Shown in pieces: positions 32,711 through 41,226 of a stretch of DNA of 64,000 nt; the first letter of the stretch is position 1; every line of letters starts with the position of its first letter. The stretch comes from Mangrovimicrobium sp033283265 (GTDB lineage Bacteria > Pseudomonadota > Gammaproteobacteria > Pseudomonadales > Halieaceae): NCBI GenBank assembly GCA_033283265.1, contig JAWMQN010000001.1, forward strand, positions 1,178,001 to 1,242,000, given 5' to 3'. The notes below the pieces were generated by a model that saw only the letters and a program-made list of their open reading frames with translations, had not been told where the DNA came from and ran no database searches. A program made the position numbers and the translations under genes.

Positions 32711-34234
32711 ATGTACGCCAAACGACGCCCCATCGGCATTGCCGGAGCCCTCCGCGCGGCCGGTTTGCTCGCGCTGCTCGCCGCTGCCCCGGCGGTGATA
32801 GCCGGCGACTGGTCGGACGACATCCTCGACTACGCCAACAAGTCCCTGGAGAACCCGCAGGCCCTGAGCGTCGCCGCGGTGCCCCTGGACGGTCCCGGTA
32901 CACCCCAGTACATCAACGCCGCGGCACTGATGAGCCCCGGCTCCATCATGAAAGTGGTGACCACCTACGCGGCGCTGGAACTGCTCGGCCCGGGTTATAG
33001 CTGGGACACCGACTTCCTCAGTGACGGGCAGATCGAAGGCGACACCCTCAGGGGCGATCTCTACCTGCGCTTCGGCGGCGACCCGAAACTCTCCATCGAG
33101 CGGCTGTGGGCATTGCTCAGCGAGCTGCGCGGCATGGGCATCCGCAGCATCGACGGCGACCTCGTGCTGGACGGCAGCCACTTCCGCCTCGGCGGGCAGC
33201 AGCCGCGCTTCGAGGACAACGGCGACAATCCCTACGCCCCCTTCCTGGTCGAGCCCTCGGCCTACCTGAGCAACTTCAACCTGCAGCAGTTCCACCTGCT
33301 GGCGGACCAGCGCGGCATCGAGGCCTGGGCCTTTCCCGCCCTGCCCCAGGTCAGCATCGACAACCAGGTGAAGGTGGCGCCCCCCGGCTCCTGCCCGGGG
33401 CGTGACGATTTCAGCTGGCAACCGCAGTTCCAGCCCGAGGGCAAGGTCACCCTGACCATCCGCGGCAACCTGCCCAGCGGCTGCCGGGTCAGCGCCTATC
33501 TCTCGCTGCTGCCCCCTGAACAGTTCTCCGCCGCCCTGGTGCGCGGCGTGCTCGGCGAACTCGGCATCGCCATCCAGGGCAAGGACCGCCTGGCGCTTAC
33601 CCCGGACAAGGCGCGCCTGTTGTTGCGCTCTACCTCGCCGGACCTGGTCACCATGGTGCGCGATATCAACAAGTGGAGCAGCAACGTGATGGCCCGCCAG
33701 CTGCTGCTGTCGATCGGTGCGGAGAAGCGCGCCGGGGAGGAGCAGGATGACCGCGCCACCGGCGTGCGCGAGATACTGGCCTGGATGCACGCCAAGGGTA
33801 TCGACACTACCGGCCTGGTACTCGAGAACGGCTCCGGCCTGACCCGCGACGGCCGCATGAGCGCCGAGCAGGGTGTCGCCCTGCTGCAGCACGCCTGGGA
33901 CAGCCCCTTCGCGGCGGACCTGATGTCCTCGATGCCGATCATCGCCATGGACGGCACCATGCGCAAACGCCTGCAGAATACCGGCCTCGAGGGCCGCGGC
34001 AGGATCAAGACCGGTTACCTGGAACACGTGCGCTCCATCGCCGGCTTTACCCGCGACAGCAACAACACTACCTGGGCGGTGGTGGCAATGGTCAACAATG
34101 ATCCGGCGTGGAACGGGCAGTCAGTGCTCGACCGGGTGCTCTACTCGCTGTACTTCCACCCGCCCGTCGCGGCAGCGGTATCGCAGCTCGACGGTGCGGC
34201 GGGTGAAACGCCCGCTGCACAGAGCCTGCAGTAA
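32711..34234 (+). CDS. dacB: D-alanyl-D-alanine carboxypeptidase/endopeptidase (PBP4/DacB type)
   Basis: A 507-residue periplasmic penicillin-binding protein of the S13 family. After a signal peptide (cut near VIAGDW) come the SxxK motif SIMK with nucleophile Ser77 and Lys80, then the SxN motif SSN within NKWSSNVMARQL, and KTG within GRIKTGYLEHVRSIAG. These three define the active site that trims or cleaves peptidoglycan cross-links. Length agrees with PBP4. A GTG two codons earlier (32705) is an alternative start. It is divergent from phoD. Confidence 0.93.
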   Translation: MYAKRRPIGIAGALRAAGLLALLAAAPAVIAGDWSDDILDYANKSLENPQALSVAAVPLDGPGTPQYINAAALMSPGSIMKVVTTYAALELLGPGYSWDTDFLSDGQIEGDTLRGDLYLRFGGDPKLSIERLWALLSELRGMGIRSIDGDLVLDGSHFRLGGQQPRFEDNGDNPYAPFLVEPSAYLSNFNLQQFHLLADQRGIEAWAFPALPQVSIDNQVKVAPPGSCPGRDDFSWQPQFQPEGKVTLTIRGNLPSGCRVSAYLSLLPPEQFSAALVRGVLGELGIAIQGKDRLALTPDKARLLLRSTSPDLVTMVRDINKWSSNVMARQLLLSIGAEKRAGEEQDDRATGVREILAWMHAKGIDTTGLVLENGSGLTRDGRMSAEQGVALLQHAWDSPFAADLMSSMPIIAMDGTMRKRLQNTGLEGRGRIKTGYLEHVRSIAGFTRDSNNTTWAVVAMVNNDPAWNGQSVLDRVLYSLYFHPPVAAAVSQLDGAAGETPAAQSLQ

Positions 34235-34334
34235 CTCCCGCCTCAACAGACCGCCGGGAGCACCCCGACCGGCGGCCAAGCCGCCATTTGTCTCTTATAC
34301 TGCTTGCTTCGACCGCCCCTGCAGGAGAAACGCA

Positions 34335-34826
34335 ATGGTGCCGGAAGACGCGCTTGCCGCCTTCGCCGAAATCGGTATCGGGCTGGCCGGTTTCTCCGGT
34401 CTCGTCGCCGCATTTGTCCAGCACAGCGGGGAGCCCTGGCGGGAGGACCAGAAGGCGCGCATCGTGCTGCTCATCGTGATGTCCTTCGGAATGATCATCT
34501 GCGCCCTGCTGCCCTATGCCCTGACCGGGATAAGTACCGCACCAGCGCTGGTCTGGGGCCTGCCCATGGTGATCTTCAGCGCCCTGTGCATCGGCCTGCT
34601 CGCGCACTGGGCATTGCTCGCCCGCAGCCGCGGGTTCAGCCTGCGCTTCCCCTGGATTTCCGTCCCGGTGCTGCTCGTCGCGGGCGGGCTACAGCTGCTC
34701 TCGTTGCTCAGCGGCCTCGGCCTGGTCTTCCCCTACTCGCCGACCATATTCCTGCTGGGCTTCCTCACCCTGCTGGTGTTTGGCGCGCTGGTGTTCCTCG
34801 CCCTGCTGAGCTCAATCTGGAACTGA
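34335..34826 (+). CDS. Small four-helix membrane protein of unknown function
   Basis: A 163-residue protein starting at ATG 34335 with AGGAG eight bases upstream. The N-terminal segment (EDALAAFAEIGIGLAGFSGLVAAFVQ) is followed by three further membrane helices at about 43-63, 70-90 and 105-160. I do not recognise a named domain beyond the uncharacterised type seen in many proteobacteria that begins with this AEIGIGLAGFSG pattern. It converges with the P450 gene with only 17 bp between stops, so the two transcripts overlap or share a terminator. Confidence 0.75.
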   Translation: MVPEDALAAFAEIGIGLAGFSGLVAAFVQHSGEPWREDQKARIVLLIVMSFGMIICALLPYALTGISTAPALVWGLPMVIFSALCIGLLAHWALLARSRGFSLRFPWISVPVLLVAGGLQLLSLLSGLGLVFPYSPTIFLLGFLTLLVFGALVFLALLSSIWN

Positions 34827-34843
34827 AGTGGCCGCCAGCCGTG

Positions 34844-36097
34844 CTACTCGCGCAGGCGCGAGACGCGTACCGGCAGGCTGATCCAGCCGCGCTGGAAGTA
34901 GCCGAGGTTGCCCCCCGCCCCGGACAGGTCGATGTCGAACTCCGCCACCCGGGAGAGAAATTCATGCACCAGGACCTGTACCTCCATGATCGCCAGGTAC
35001 TTGCCGATGCAGTGGTGCTGCCCGGCGCCGAAGGATATCACCCGCGGGATGGTGCGGTTCCAGATAAAGGTGTCGGGTTGCTCGAATTCGCGCTCATCCC
35101 GCGCCGCCGAGTAGAGCATGCTCGCGACCCGCTGGCCGGCGTGGATCCTCTGCCCGGCGACGACGACATCCCGGTGCGCGGTGCGGAAGGTGTACTGGGC
35201 CGGGGCGCAGAAGCGGATCATCTCCTGGGCCGCAATCGGCAGATTGCCCTCCAGATCGGCCCGCAGCGCCGCCATCTGCTCCGGGTGCCGCCACAACTCG
35301 AGAATGCCGCCGCCGGTGACCTTGGGCACCGATTCCATGCCGCCGACCATGGCGCAGACCAGCTGGTCAGCGATTTCCGCGTCGCTCAGGGCGCGCTCAT
35401 CCGGCGCCTGGCGGTAGTTGATCAGGCCGTCCACCATCGCGTTGCTGCCATCCGCCCCGGCTTCGCGGCGCGCCTGGATCGCCGGCACGATGTATTTCTG
35501 CAGCTCGGTGAAAAAGCTGGTCAGGTCGATCCCGGTCCGGCCGGACTTGAAGCGGCCGATGTTGTTGACGCTGGCGATCACCTCGTCGGCGACGCTGAGC
35601 GGCAGGCCGAATAAATGACAGATCACCCGCGCCGGCACGATGGCGGTGTACTCCGAGGTCAGGTCGAACTCGCCCCGGGGCAGCAGCTCGTCGAGTTGCT
35701 CCCGCGCCAGCTGGCGCACGAACTGTTGCAATTGCGCCACCGCCCGCGGCCGCAGCGGGCCGATGTGCAGCTGGTGCATCTCCTCGTAGTAGGGCGAGTG
35801 CAGCTGCGGCCCCGGCGCCATGGGGTTGGTGGACGCCAGCGGCGGCGCCGCGCTGTTGTGCCTGGCGCGCAGGTAATCGGAGGTGGGGAGATTGGTTTCC
35901 GTGGCGAGCAGGGCGTTCTTGCCGATCCGCAACACCTCCCACACATCCTCGAAACGGGAGAAGAAAAAGGTGTCGTAATCCGGGTTGTAGTAGACCGGGT
36001 GATTGTCGCGCAGCTCCCGGTACCAGGCATCGGGATTGGCGATAACCTCCGGTGAAAACGGGTCGAAATAAAATTCACCCTGGGTGGCGAGCGTCAT
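34844..36097 (-). CDS. Cytochrome P450
   Basis: A 417-residue soluble bacterial P450. The heme-binding loop is SFGAGQHHCIG with Cys363 as the thiolate ligand. The K-helix EMIR (292-295) is intact. The I-helix oxygen-activation motif reads VGGMESVPK (251-259), so the usual Thr after the acidic residue is Ser256. P450s insert oxygen using electrons from a ferredoxin and reductase, which are not encoded next to it. It follows the amidohydrolase by 21 bp and probably shares its transcript from the operator-controlled promoter at 37983-38011. Substrate unknown; steroid, terpenoid or acyl compounds are all possible. Confidence 0.95.
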   Translation of the reverse strand: MTLATQGEFYFDPFSPEVIANPDAWYRELRDNHPVYYNPDYDTFFFSRFEDVWEVLRIGKNALLATETNLPTSDYLRARHNSAAPPLASTNPMAPGPQLHSPYYEEMHQLHIGPLRPRAVAQLQQFVRQLAREQLDELLPRGEFDLTSEYTAIVPARVICHLFGLPLSVADEVIASVNNIGRFKSGRTGIDLTSFFTELQKYIVPAIQARREAGADGSNAMVDGLINYRQAPDERALSDAEIADQLVCAMVGGMESVPKVTGGGILELWRHPEQMAALRADLEGNLPIAAQEMIRFCAPAQYTFRTAHRDVVVAGQRIHAGQRVASMLYSAARDEREFEQPDTFIWNRTIPRVISFGAGQHHCIGKYLAIMEVQVLVHEFLSRVAEFDIDLSGAGGNLGYFQRGWISLPVRVSRLRE

Positions 36098-36118
36098 GGC
36101 CTGGAACTCCTGTGCGGC

Positions 36119-37873
36119 TTACGGGACGGCGGCGAACTTCGGCCGGCGCGCGACACCCGCACTGGCCAGCAGCCCCGGGGTGTTGCCGGTGGGCACGTCG
36201 CGGCGGTGGGTGACTTCGCCGTTGACCAGGATAGCCTCGTAGCCGCCCGCCCTGCCCTTGCGCCGCCAGTCGCCGCCGGGCATGTCGTGGACGATCTCGT
36301 AGCGGCGGGTATCGAAGTAGAGTTCGTCGATGTCGTAGACCAGCACATCCGCCCAGTAGCCGGGCAGCAGCGCGCCGCGATCGCGCAGCTGCACCGCGCG
36401 GGCGGGCTTCAGGGCGAGGTGGAAGTGCATGTCTTCCTGGGACAGCAGTTTTTCCTCGCGGCACAGCCAGATCAGCAGGTCGGTGGGCACATGCCCCATG
36501 CCGAAGGACTTGGTGTGCGCGCCGCCGTCGGAGCCCCCGACCACCGTCGCCGTGTGCGCCAGCATGCGCGCGGCCTGGCGCGGGTCCTGCGAGGCCACTT
36601 CCGGCGAGCGCAGCTGCAGGGCCAGCGCCGAGCGCCGGGCGAGGTCGAGCATGGTTTCCACCGTGCCCAGCTCAAGCTCCCGGGCGATATCGGCAATGCT
36701 GCGATCGAGGTAGCCCTGCAGCTCCGGCGCGTCGCCGACGCCGATCACCAGCTGCCCCTCGAGGCTGTTGGCACCGTTGGTGGAGCCTTTTTCCGCGTAC
36801 TCTGCGGCAAAGGCCGCAACGAATTCGGGATCACTGATGAGTTGCAGCCGCTGCTCGTCGCTCTTGCAGGCGATAATCCTGCGCACCGAGCTGAGCATGC
36901 CGCAGGCCACGTCGAGCTGGCTCATCCCGGCTTCGATCCAGCCCCGGTGCAGGAAGCAGTTCGCGGTGACGTCATGACCCTGCGCGCGCAGGCCGTCGAG
37001 CCAGCCGAGGTCGCGGTCGATCATCTCCGGCATCAGGTCGGAGGTGATGAAGGCGTTGTGGACCACGGTCACGCCGCTGCCCTTGCATAACTCCAGCACG
37101 CGTTCGGTGAGGCCGCGGTCGCCGTAGATCACCAGGTGCGAGAGCAGCTGGATAACACCCTCGCCGCGCTCCACCAGGGCCCGGCAGATAGCGATGATGG
37201 CGTCGTGGGCGAGCACGTCGGTGGGCATGGGCGTGCCGTCGCTATCGAGGTGGGTGTTGCCGTCGGCGCCCATGGAGGACATGGAGATACCGATGGCTCC
37301 CGCGTCCATGGCCTCGTTGATCAGGCGGTGGATCTGGGTCATTTCTTCGGCACTGGGGCTGCGACTCTTGGCCGCGTCCACGCCCATCACGTAGATCAGC
37401 AGGGGGTTCAGCGGCAGGTAGCTGAGGATGTTCACACCCTTTTCCAGCACCCGGATGCGCTGCAGGTAATCGGGGAAGCTCTCCCAGTCCCAGGGCAGCG
37501 CGCTGCGCTGGTGGGCCACCGGGATCTGCTCCGTGGTCTCCAGCATCTGCATGGTGCGTTCGCGGTCGGCCGGCCTGGCCGGCGCCACGCCGAAACCGCA
37601 GTTGGCGTTGACCACCGTGGTCACGCCGTTCTCCCCGGAGTTGGACAGGTAGGGGTCCCAGAACAGGGCGACATCGTAGTGGGCGTGCTGGGCCACGTGG
37701 CCGGGGGCAACGGTTCTGCCGTGCGCATCGATGACGCTTGTGGCGCTCGCGTCGGCGAGATCACCAATCGCGGCAATGCGCCCGTCGCGAATACCGATGT
37801 CGGCGTAGTAGGCGGGGCAACCGGTGCCGTCGACGATGCGGCCGCCGCGAATGAGAGTGTCGAATGCTGTCAT
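36119..37873 (-). CDS. D-aminoacylase-like amidohydrolase
   Basis: A 584-residue metal-dependent amidohydrolase of the N-acyl-D-amino-acid deacylase group. The N-terminal sandwich starts FDTLIRGGRIVDGTG; the metal site is HAHYD in APGHVAQHAHYD (the usual PGFIDxHTHxD has lost its first Asp). GVTTVVNANCGFGVAP, SSMGADGN and the C-terminal GGSDGGAH segment are family hallmarks. These enzymes hydrolyse N-acyl or cyclic amide bonds. It is first in a two-gene operon with the P450, leaving from the divergent promoter shared with the receptor operon. Substrate not predictable. Confidence 0.88.
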   Translation of the reverse strand: MTAFDTLIRGGRIVDGTGCPAYYADIGIRDGRIAAIGDLADASATSVIDAHGRTVAPGHVAQHAHYDVALFWDPYLSNSGENGVTTVVNANCGFGVAPARPADRERTMQMLETTEQIPVAHQRSALPWDWESFPDYLQRIRVLEKGVNILSYLPLNPLLIYVMGVDAAKSRSPSAEEMTQIHRLINEAMDAGAIGISMSSMGADGNTHLDSDGTPMPTDVLAHDAIIAICRALVERGEGVIQLLSHLVIYGDRGLTERVLELCKGSGVTVVHNAFITSDLMPEMIDRDLGWLDGLRAQGHDVTANCFLHRGWIEAGMSQLDVACGMLSSVRRIIACKSDEQRLQLISDPEFVAAFAAEYAEKGSTNGANSLEGQLVIGVGDAPELQGYLDRSIADIARELELGTVETMLDLARRSALALQLRSPEVASQDPRQAARMLAHTATVVGGSDGGAHTKSFGMGHVPTDLLIWLCREEKLLSQEDMHFHLALKPARAVQLRDRGALLPGYWADVLVYDIDELYFDTRRYEIVHDMPGGDWRRKGRAGGYEAILVNGEVTHRRDVPTGNTPGLLASAGVARRPKFAAVP

Positions 37874-37965
37874 GGCAAGCTCCTGCAGGCCCGGCTGCCC
37901 TGGTATCCGTGCATCGGGCGTTAGTTATCTCCACGTGGGCGTGGATTTATTGGCCCGGCGTATTT

Positions 37966-37981
37966 CTGAGCGATCGCTCAG
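37966..37981. promoter_or_regulatory. Operator 1, perfect 16-bp palindrome
   Basis: CTGAGCGATCGCTCAG, fully self-complementary, with partly symmetric flanks. It directly follows the -10 element of the leftward promoter, so a bound repressor would block transcription of the amidohydrolase-P450 operon. The arms are identical to those of the second site at 38073-38088. Confidence 0.8.
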
Positions 37982-37982
37982 G

Positions 37983-38011
37983 AATCTACGCCGGGGATGC
38001 AGGGGTGTCAA
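37983..38011 (-). promoter_or_regulatory. Leftward sigma-70 promoter for amidohydrolase-P450
   Basis: Reading the minus strand: TTGACA (38011-38006), a 17-bp spacer, then TAGATT (37988-37983). The -35 is a perfect consensus and forms part of an inverted repeat TGTCAAGTC/GACTTGACA shared with the rightward promoter. Confidence 0.75.
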
Positions 38012-38042
38012 GTCGAGTCGCCGCCACGCCCGCTTCGTTGAC

Positions 38043-38071
38043 TTGACAAGCACCGGCCCGCTGCGTAATTT
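38043..38071 (+). promoter_or_regulatory. Rightward sigma-70 promoter for NTF2-like/receptor operon
   Basis: TTGACA (38043-38048), a 17-bp spacer, TAATTT (38066-38071). It mirrors the leftward promoter in sequence, spacing and operator placement; the two -35 boxes are 31 bp apart, back to back. Confidence 0.75.
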
Positions 38072-38072
38072 C

Positions 38073-38088
38073 CTGAGCAACCGCTCAG
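38073..38088. promoter_or_regulatory. Operator 2, CTGAGC-N4-GCTCAG
   Basis: CTGAGCAACCGCTCAG: same 6-bp arms as operator 1 with a different 4-bp centre. It lies one base after the -10 of the rightward promoter. The likely ligand is the TetR-family regulator encoded at 41227-41814. Confidence 0.78.
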
Positions 38089-38200
38089 ACTTCGTGCAGC
38101 CCAGCCGGACGTCAGGACATAACAATAATGCCAGCGCAGCACCCAGCCCCGCGCGCCTTCGACCCGGCCCAACTCGGGCCGGGCAAGCGAGGAAACCAGC

Positions 38201-38719
38201 ATGCAAACACTCAGTGACGTCGAATGCGCCATTCGCCAGCTGCACGCCCGCTATGCGGACGCGGTCTGGCGCAAGGACCTGCAGGCTTTCGGCAATTGCT
38301 TCAGCGAAAACGCGCAGTGGCGTATCGGTGGCAGAGTCCAGAACGGGCGGGAGGAAATCGTCGAGAACCTGCGCCGCCTGCTGCCCAACTTCGAGCGGGT
38401 GCTGATGACCTTCCGCACCCCGATCGTGAACATCGGCGAGGACGGCATCAGTTCGCGCACCTACGTCACCGAGAACAACATCTTCGCCGACGGCCGTCCG
38501 GGCTGCACCATCGGCATCTACTACGAGCGCTTTATCGAGGAAGAGGGACTGCTGCGTTTCAACTGGCGCCTGTTCCAGACCCATTATCTCGGCCCGGCGG
38601 ACATTGTCGGCCCGCTCTACCCGAACCCCGATTTCGGCCCGCCGCCGAATATGCCGGCGCTGGACGCGGAGACCATCGACCACACTGGCCTGAGTAAAAA
38701 AGCCTGGAACAAGGACTAG
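38201..38719 (+). CDS. NTF2-like/SnoaL-type protein
   Basis: A 172-residue protein with the NTF2-like cone fold pattern: an N-terminal helix (VECAIRQLHARYADAVWRKD), F-x-x-CFSENAQWRIGG, GREEIVENLRRLL, then strands ending FNWRLFQTHYLGP. The fold is used by small ketosteroid isomerases, dehydratases and hydroxylating-dioxygenase beta subunits, and by many proteins encoded in catabolic clusters. AGGAAACC precedes the ATG. First gene of the rightward operon, 64 bp before the receptor. It may process the imported substrate; the reaction is not known. Confidence 0.82.
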   Translation: MQTLSDVECAIRQLHARYADAVWRKDLQAFGNCFSENAQWRIGGRVQNGREEIVENLRRLLPNFERVLMTFRTPIVNIGEDGISSRTYVTENNIFADGRPGCTIGIYYERFIEEEGLLRFNWRLFQTHYLGPADIVGPLYPNPDFGPPPNMPALDAETIDHTGLSKKAWNKD

Positions 38720-38783
38720 AAAAACCGGTTTCCGCCGCTCGCGGAAAACACCTCGCACACCACACCGTAACAAGGGAATCATT

Positions 38784-41147
38784 ATGAAAAGAAAAATCCT
38801 GTTTACCGCGCTGGGCGCCGCCCTCGCACTCGAACCCGCCGTCAGCTTGGCACAGGTACTCGAGGAAGTGGTCGTCACCGCCCGCAAGCGGGAAGAATCC
38901 CTGCTCCGGGTACCCGTAGTCGCCTCGGTCCTCACCGGCAACGCCATGGAGCGCTACCAGGTGCACGACATGTACGCGGTGGCCGAGCGCGTGCCGGGCT
39001 TTGTGATGGGCGAGTCAGTGGGCACGGTCGGTATCCAGACCTCCCTGCGCGGCGTCGGCCCCACCTCACAGACCGCTACCGTCGACCAGTCGGTATCGCT
39101 GAACCTCGACGGACTGTCGCTGACCCAGGGCTACGCCTATGCCATCGGGATGTTCGACGTCGCCCAGGTGGAGGTGCTCAAGGGTCCACAGGCACTGTTC
39201 TACGGCAAGAACAGCACTGCCGGGGTGATCTCCCTGCGCTCCAACGACCCCGGGGACGAGCCGGAACTGATTGTCCGCGGTGGCTACGAGACGGAAGCGG
39301 AGCAGTACACCGGCGACCTGATCCTCTCCGGGCCGATCAACGACTGGTCCGGCGTGCGCATGGGCATGAGCTACTCGGAGATGGACGGTTACTTCAGGAA
39401 CACCGGTGAACCTATCCCCGGCCTCGGCAACGCAAGCCCCAAATACCGCGACTTCGCTCCCAGCGACAGCCTCATGTTCCGGGCCACCTACAAGGCCAAC
39501 CCGGTCGACTGGTACGACACCCGGGTGAAATTCAACCTCGCCACCGCGCGCATGGATGGCAGCGGCGGCGACGGCCAGTTGGTGCTCTGCCCCGACGGCA
39601 CCGGCCCGGTGGAAGGCGTGGGCATTCCCTTCATCGGCGACGCCGACTGCAAACTCGACGACAAGACCCAGCTCGCCGACTTCGACCCCGCCTTCTGGCC
39701 CGGGGTCAGCAACAACGGCGTTCCCTTCGTCGATTCGAAGCAGACCTTCGGCACCTGGGAGCAGAATTTCAACTTCAACCCTGAACTCACGCTGACCTCG
39801 GTCACCGGCTACTACGACCTCAACCAGAAAAACCTCATCCGTGGCAGCGGCAGCAGCAACCCGACCATCGCGGCTGACTTCATCTTCGACAGCACCCAGT
39901 TCACCCAGGAATTGCGCCTGACCTCGAACTACGATGGCGCGCTGAACTTCATGGTCGGCGCTTTCTACCAGGACGCCGAACAGAAAGTGCGCAACCGCCT
40001 GCGGGCGAACACCGCCTTCGGCCTGCCGCCGCTACTGCAGTCGGGCCTGCACATCATCGACATCGAATCGATGTCGGCCTTCGGCCAGGTACTCTGGCAA
40101 CTCAGCGACAGCCTCGAGCTCGCCGTCGGCGCGCGCTGGACCGACGAGGAACGCGAGCACCGCTTCTGGGACAACCTGCAGGGCGGCGTCGAGATTCCGC
40201 TGGCAGACCCGGAACTGGACGCGGACGACGTCTCGCCGGAGGCCACGATCACCTGGACGCCCAGCGAAACCCTGACCTTCTTCGCTGCCTACCGCCAGGG
40301 CTTCAAGTCCGGCTCTTTCAACACCGTGATTTCACCAACCAGCGCCACCCTGTCCGCCTTCGACGACGAGGAAGCCAAGGGCGGTGAAATCGGCATGAAA
40401 GCGCTGTTGCTTGACGGCACCCTCGCCTTCAACGCCGCGCTGTACTCCTATGACTACAAGGACCTGCAGGTCGGCGCCAACGAGCTTTCCGATAGCGGGG
40501 CCATTCTGCTGCGTACCATCAACGCCGCCTCGGCGACAGTGGAAGGCGTGGACATGGACCTGACCTACAACCCCGCCGGCCTGCCCAACCTGACCCTGTT
40601 CGCCGCGGTCAACTACAACCAGTCGGAGTTCGACAAGTTCGACAACGCCCAGTGCGGCAACGGCCAGACCATCAGCCAGGGCTGCAACCAGATCCTCAAC
40701 CCGGATACCGGCCTGTACACTGCCCAGGACCTGAGCGGCGAACCCCTGCTGCGGGCGCCAGAGTGGACCGGCAATGTCGGCTTCGACTACGAGATCCCGC
40801 TGGATAACGGCATGACCATCGGCTTCGGCGCCAGCACCCGCTACAGCGACGACTACTTCACCAACCTGGTCGAGCTGCCGGAGTACACCCAGGACAGCTA
40901 CACCAAGACCAGCGCCAACGTGACGCTGCGCGGTGTCGACGACAAGTGGGAAATCGCCCTCATCGGCAAAAACCTCGAGGATGAAATCACCGCTGGCGTG
41001 TGCTCCAACTCCAACACCCAGAACGGCACCATCTTCGGCGGCACGATTTCCGGCGGGCCGGTACAGGGACCGGCGGGCTCCGACGAACTGGGCTGCGTGG
41101 CCGAGCGCGGCCAGGAGTTGTGGTTGCGCTTCAGCCTGAAGCTCTGA
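38784..41147 (+). CDS. TonB-dependent outer-membrane receptor
   Basis: A 787-residue receptor. After the signal peptide (AVSLAQVL) is a TonB-box-like EEVVVTARKREESL, then the plug domain (VPVVASVLTGNAMERYQVHD...SLRGVGPTS...VEVLKGPQALFYGKNSTAGVIS) and a 22-strand barrel. It lacks an N-terminal signalling extension. The type with VTARKREESL and the KGPQALFYGKNS plug is abundant in sphingomonads and marine gammaproteobacteria and usually imports organic substrates rather than siderophores. Operon partner of the NTF2-like gene; substrate presumably the same compound handled by the amidohydrolase and P450. Confidence 0.94.
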   Translation: MKRKILFTALGAALALEPAVSLAQVLEEVVVTARKREESLLRVPVVASVLTGNAMERYQVHDMYAVAERVPGFVMGESVGTVGIQTSLRGVGPTSQTATVDQSVSLNLDGLSLTQGYAYAIGMFDVAQVEVLKGPQALFYGKNSTAGVISLRSNDPGDEPELIVRGGYETEAEQYTGDLILSGPINDWSGVRMGMSYSEMDGYFRNTGEPIPGLGNASPKYRDFAPSDSLMFRATYKANPVDWYDTRVKFNLATARMDGSGGDGQLVLCPDGTGPVEGVGIPFIGDADCKLDDKTQLADFDPAFWPGVSNNGVPFVDSKQTFGTWEQNFNFNPELTLTSVTGYYDLNQKNLIRGSGSSNPTIAADFIFDSTQFTQELRLTSNYDGALNFMVGAFYQDAEQKVRNRLRANTAFGLPPLLQSGLHIIDIESMSAFGQVLWQLSDSLELAVGARWTDEEREHRFWDNLQGGVEIPLADPELDADDVSPEATITWTPSETLTFFAAYRQGFKSGSFNTVISPTSATLSAFDDEEAKGGEIGMKALLLDGTLAFNAALYSYDYKDLQVGANELSDSGAILLRTINAASATVEGVDMDLTYNPAGLPNLTLFAAVNYNQSEFDKFDNAQCGNGQTISQGCNQILNPDTGLYTAQDLSGEPLLRAPEWTGNVGFDYEIPLDNGMTIGFGASTRYSDDYFTNLVELPEYTQDSYTKTSANVTLRGVDDKWEIALIGKNLEDEITAGVCSNSNTQNGTIFGGTISGGPVQGPAGSDELGCVAERGQELWLRFSLKL

Positions 41148-41162
41148 TACACAGGCCCTGTC

Positions 41163-41187
41163 GCAGCCACCGGCTCCCGGTGGCTGC
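41163..41187 (+). terminator. Strong hairpin after the receptor gene
   Basis: GCAGCCACCGG-CTC-CCGGTGGCTGC, an 11-bp perfect stem with a 3-base loop, 16 bp after the receptor stop. There is no T-run, so it may slow or partly terminate transcription, or stabilise the receptor mRNA, rather than end it fully before the TetR gene. Confidence 0.6.
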
Positions 41188-41226
41188 GCCTTCAATACTC
41201 AAATCGCAGATGTTGTCGCGTTCGCC

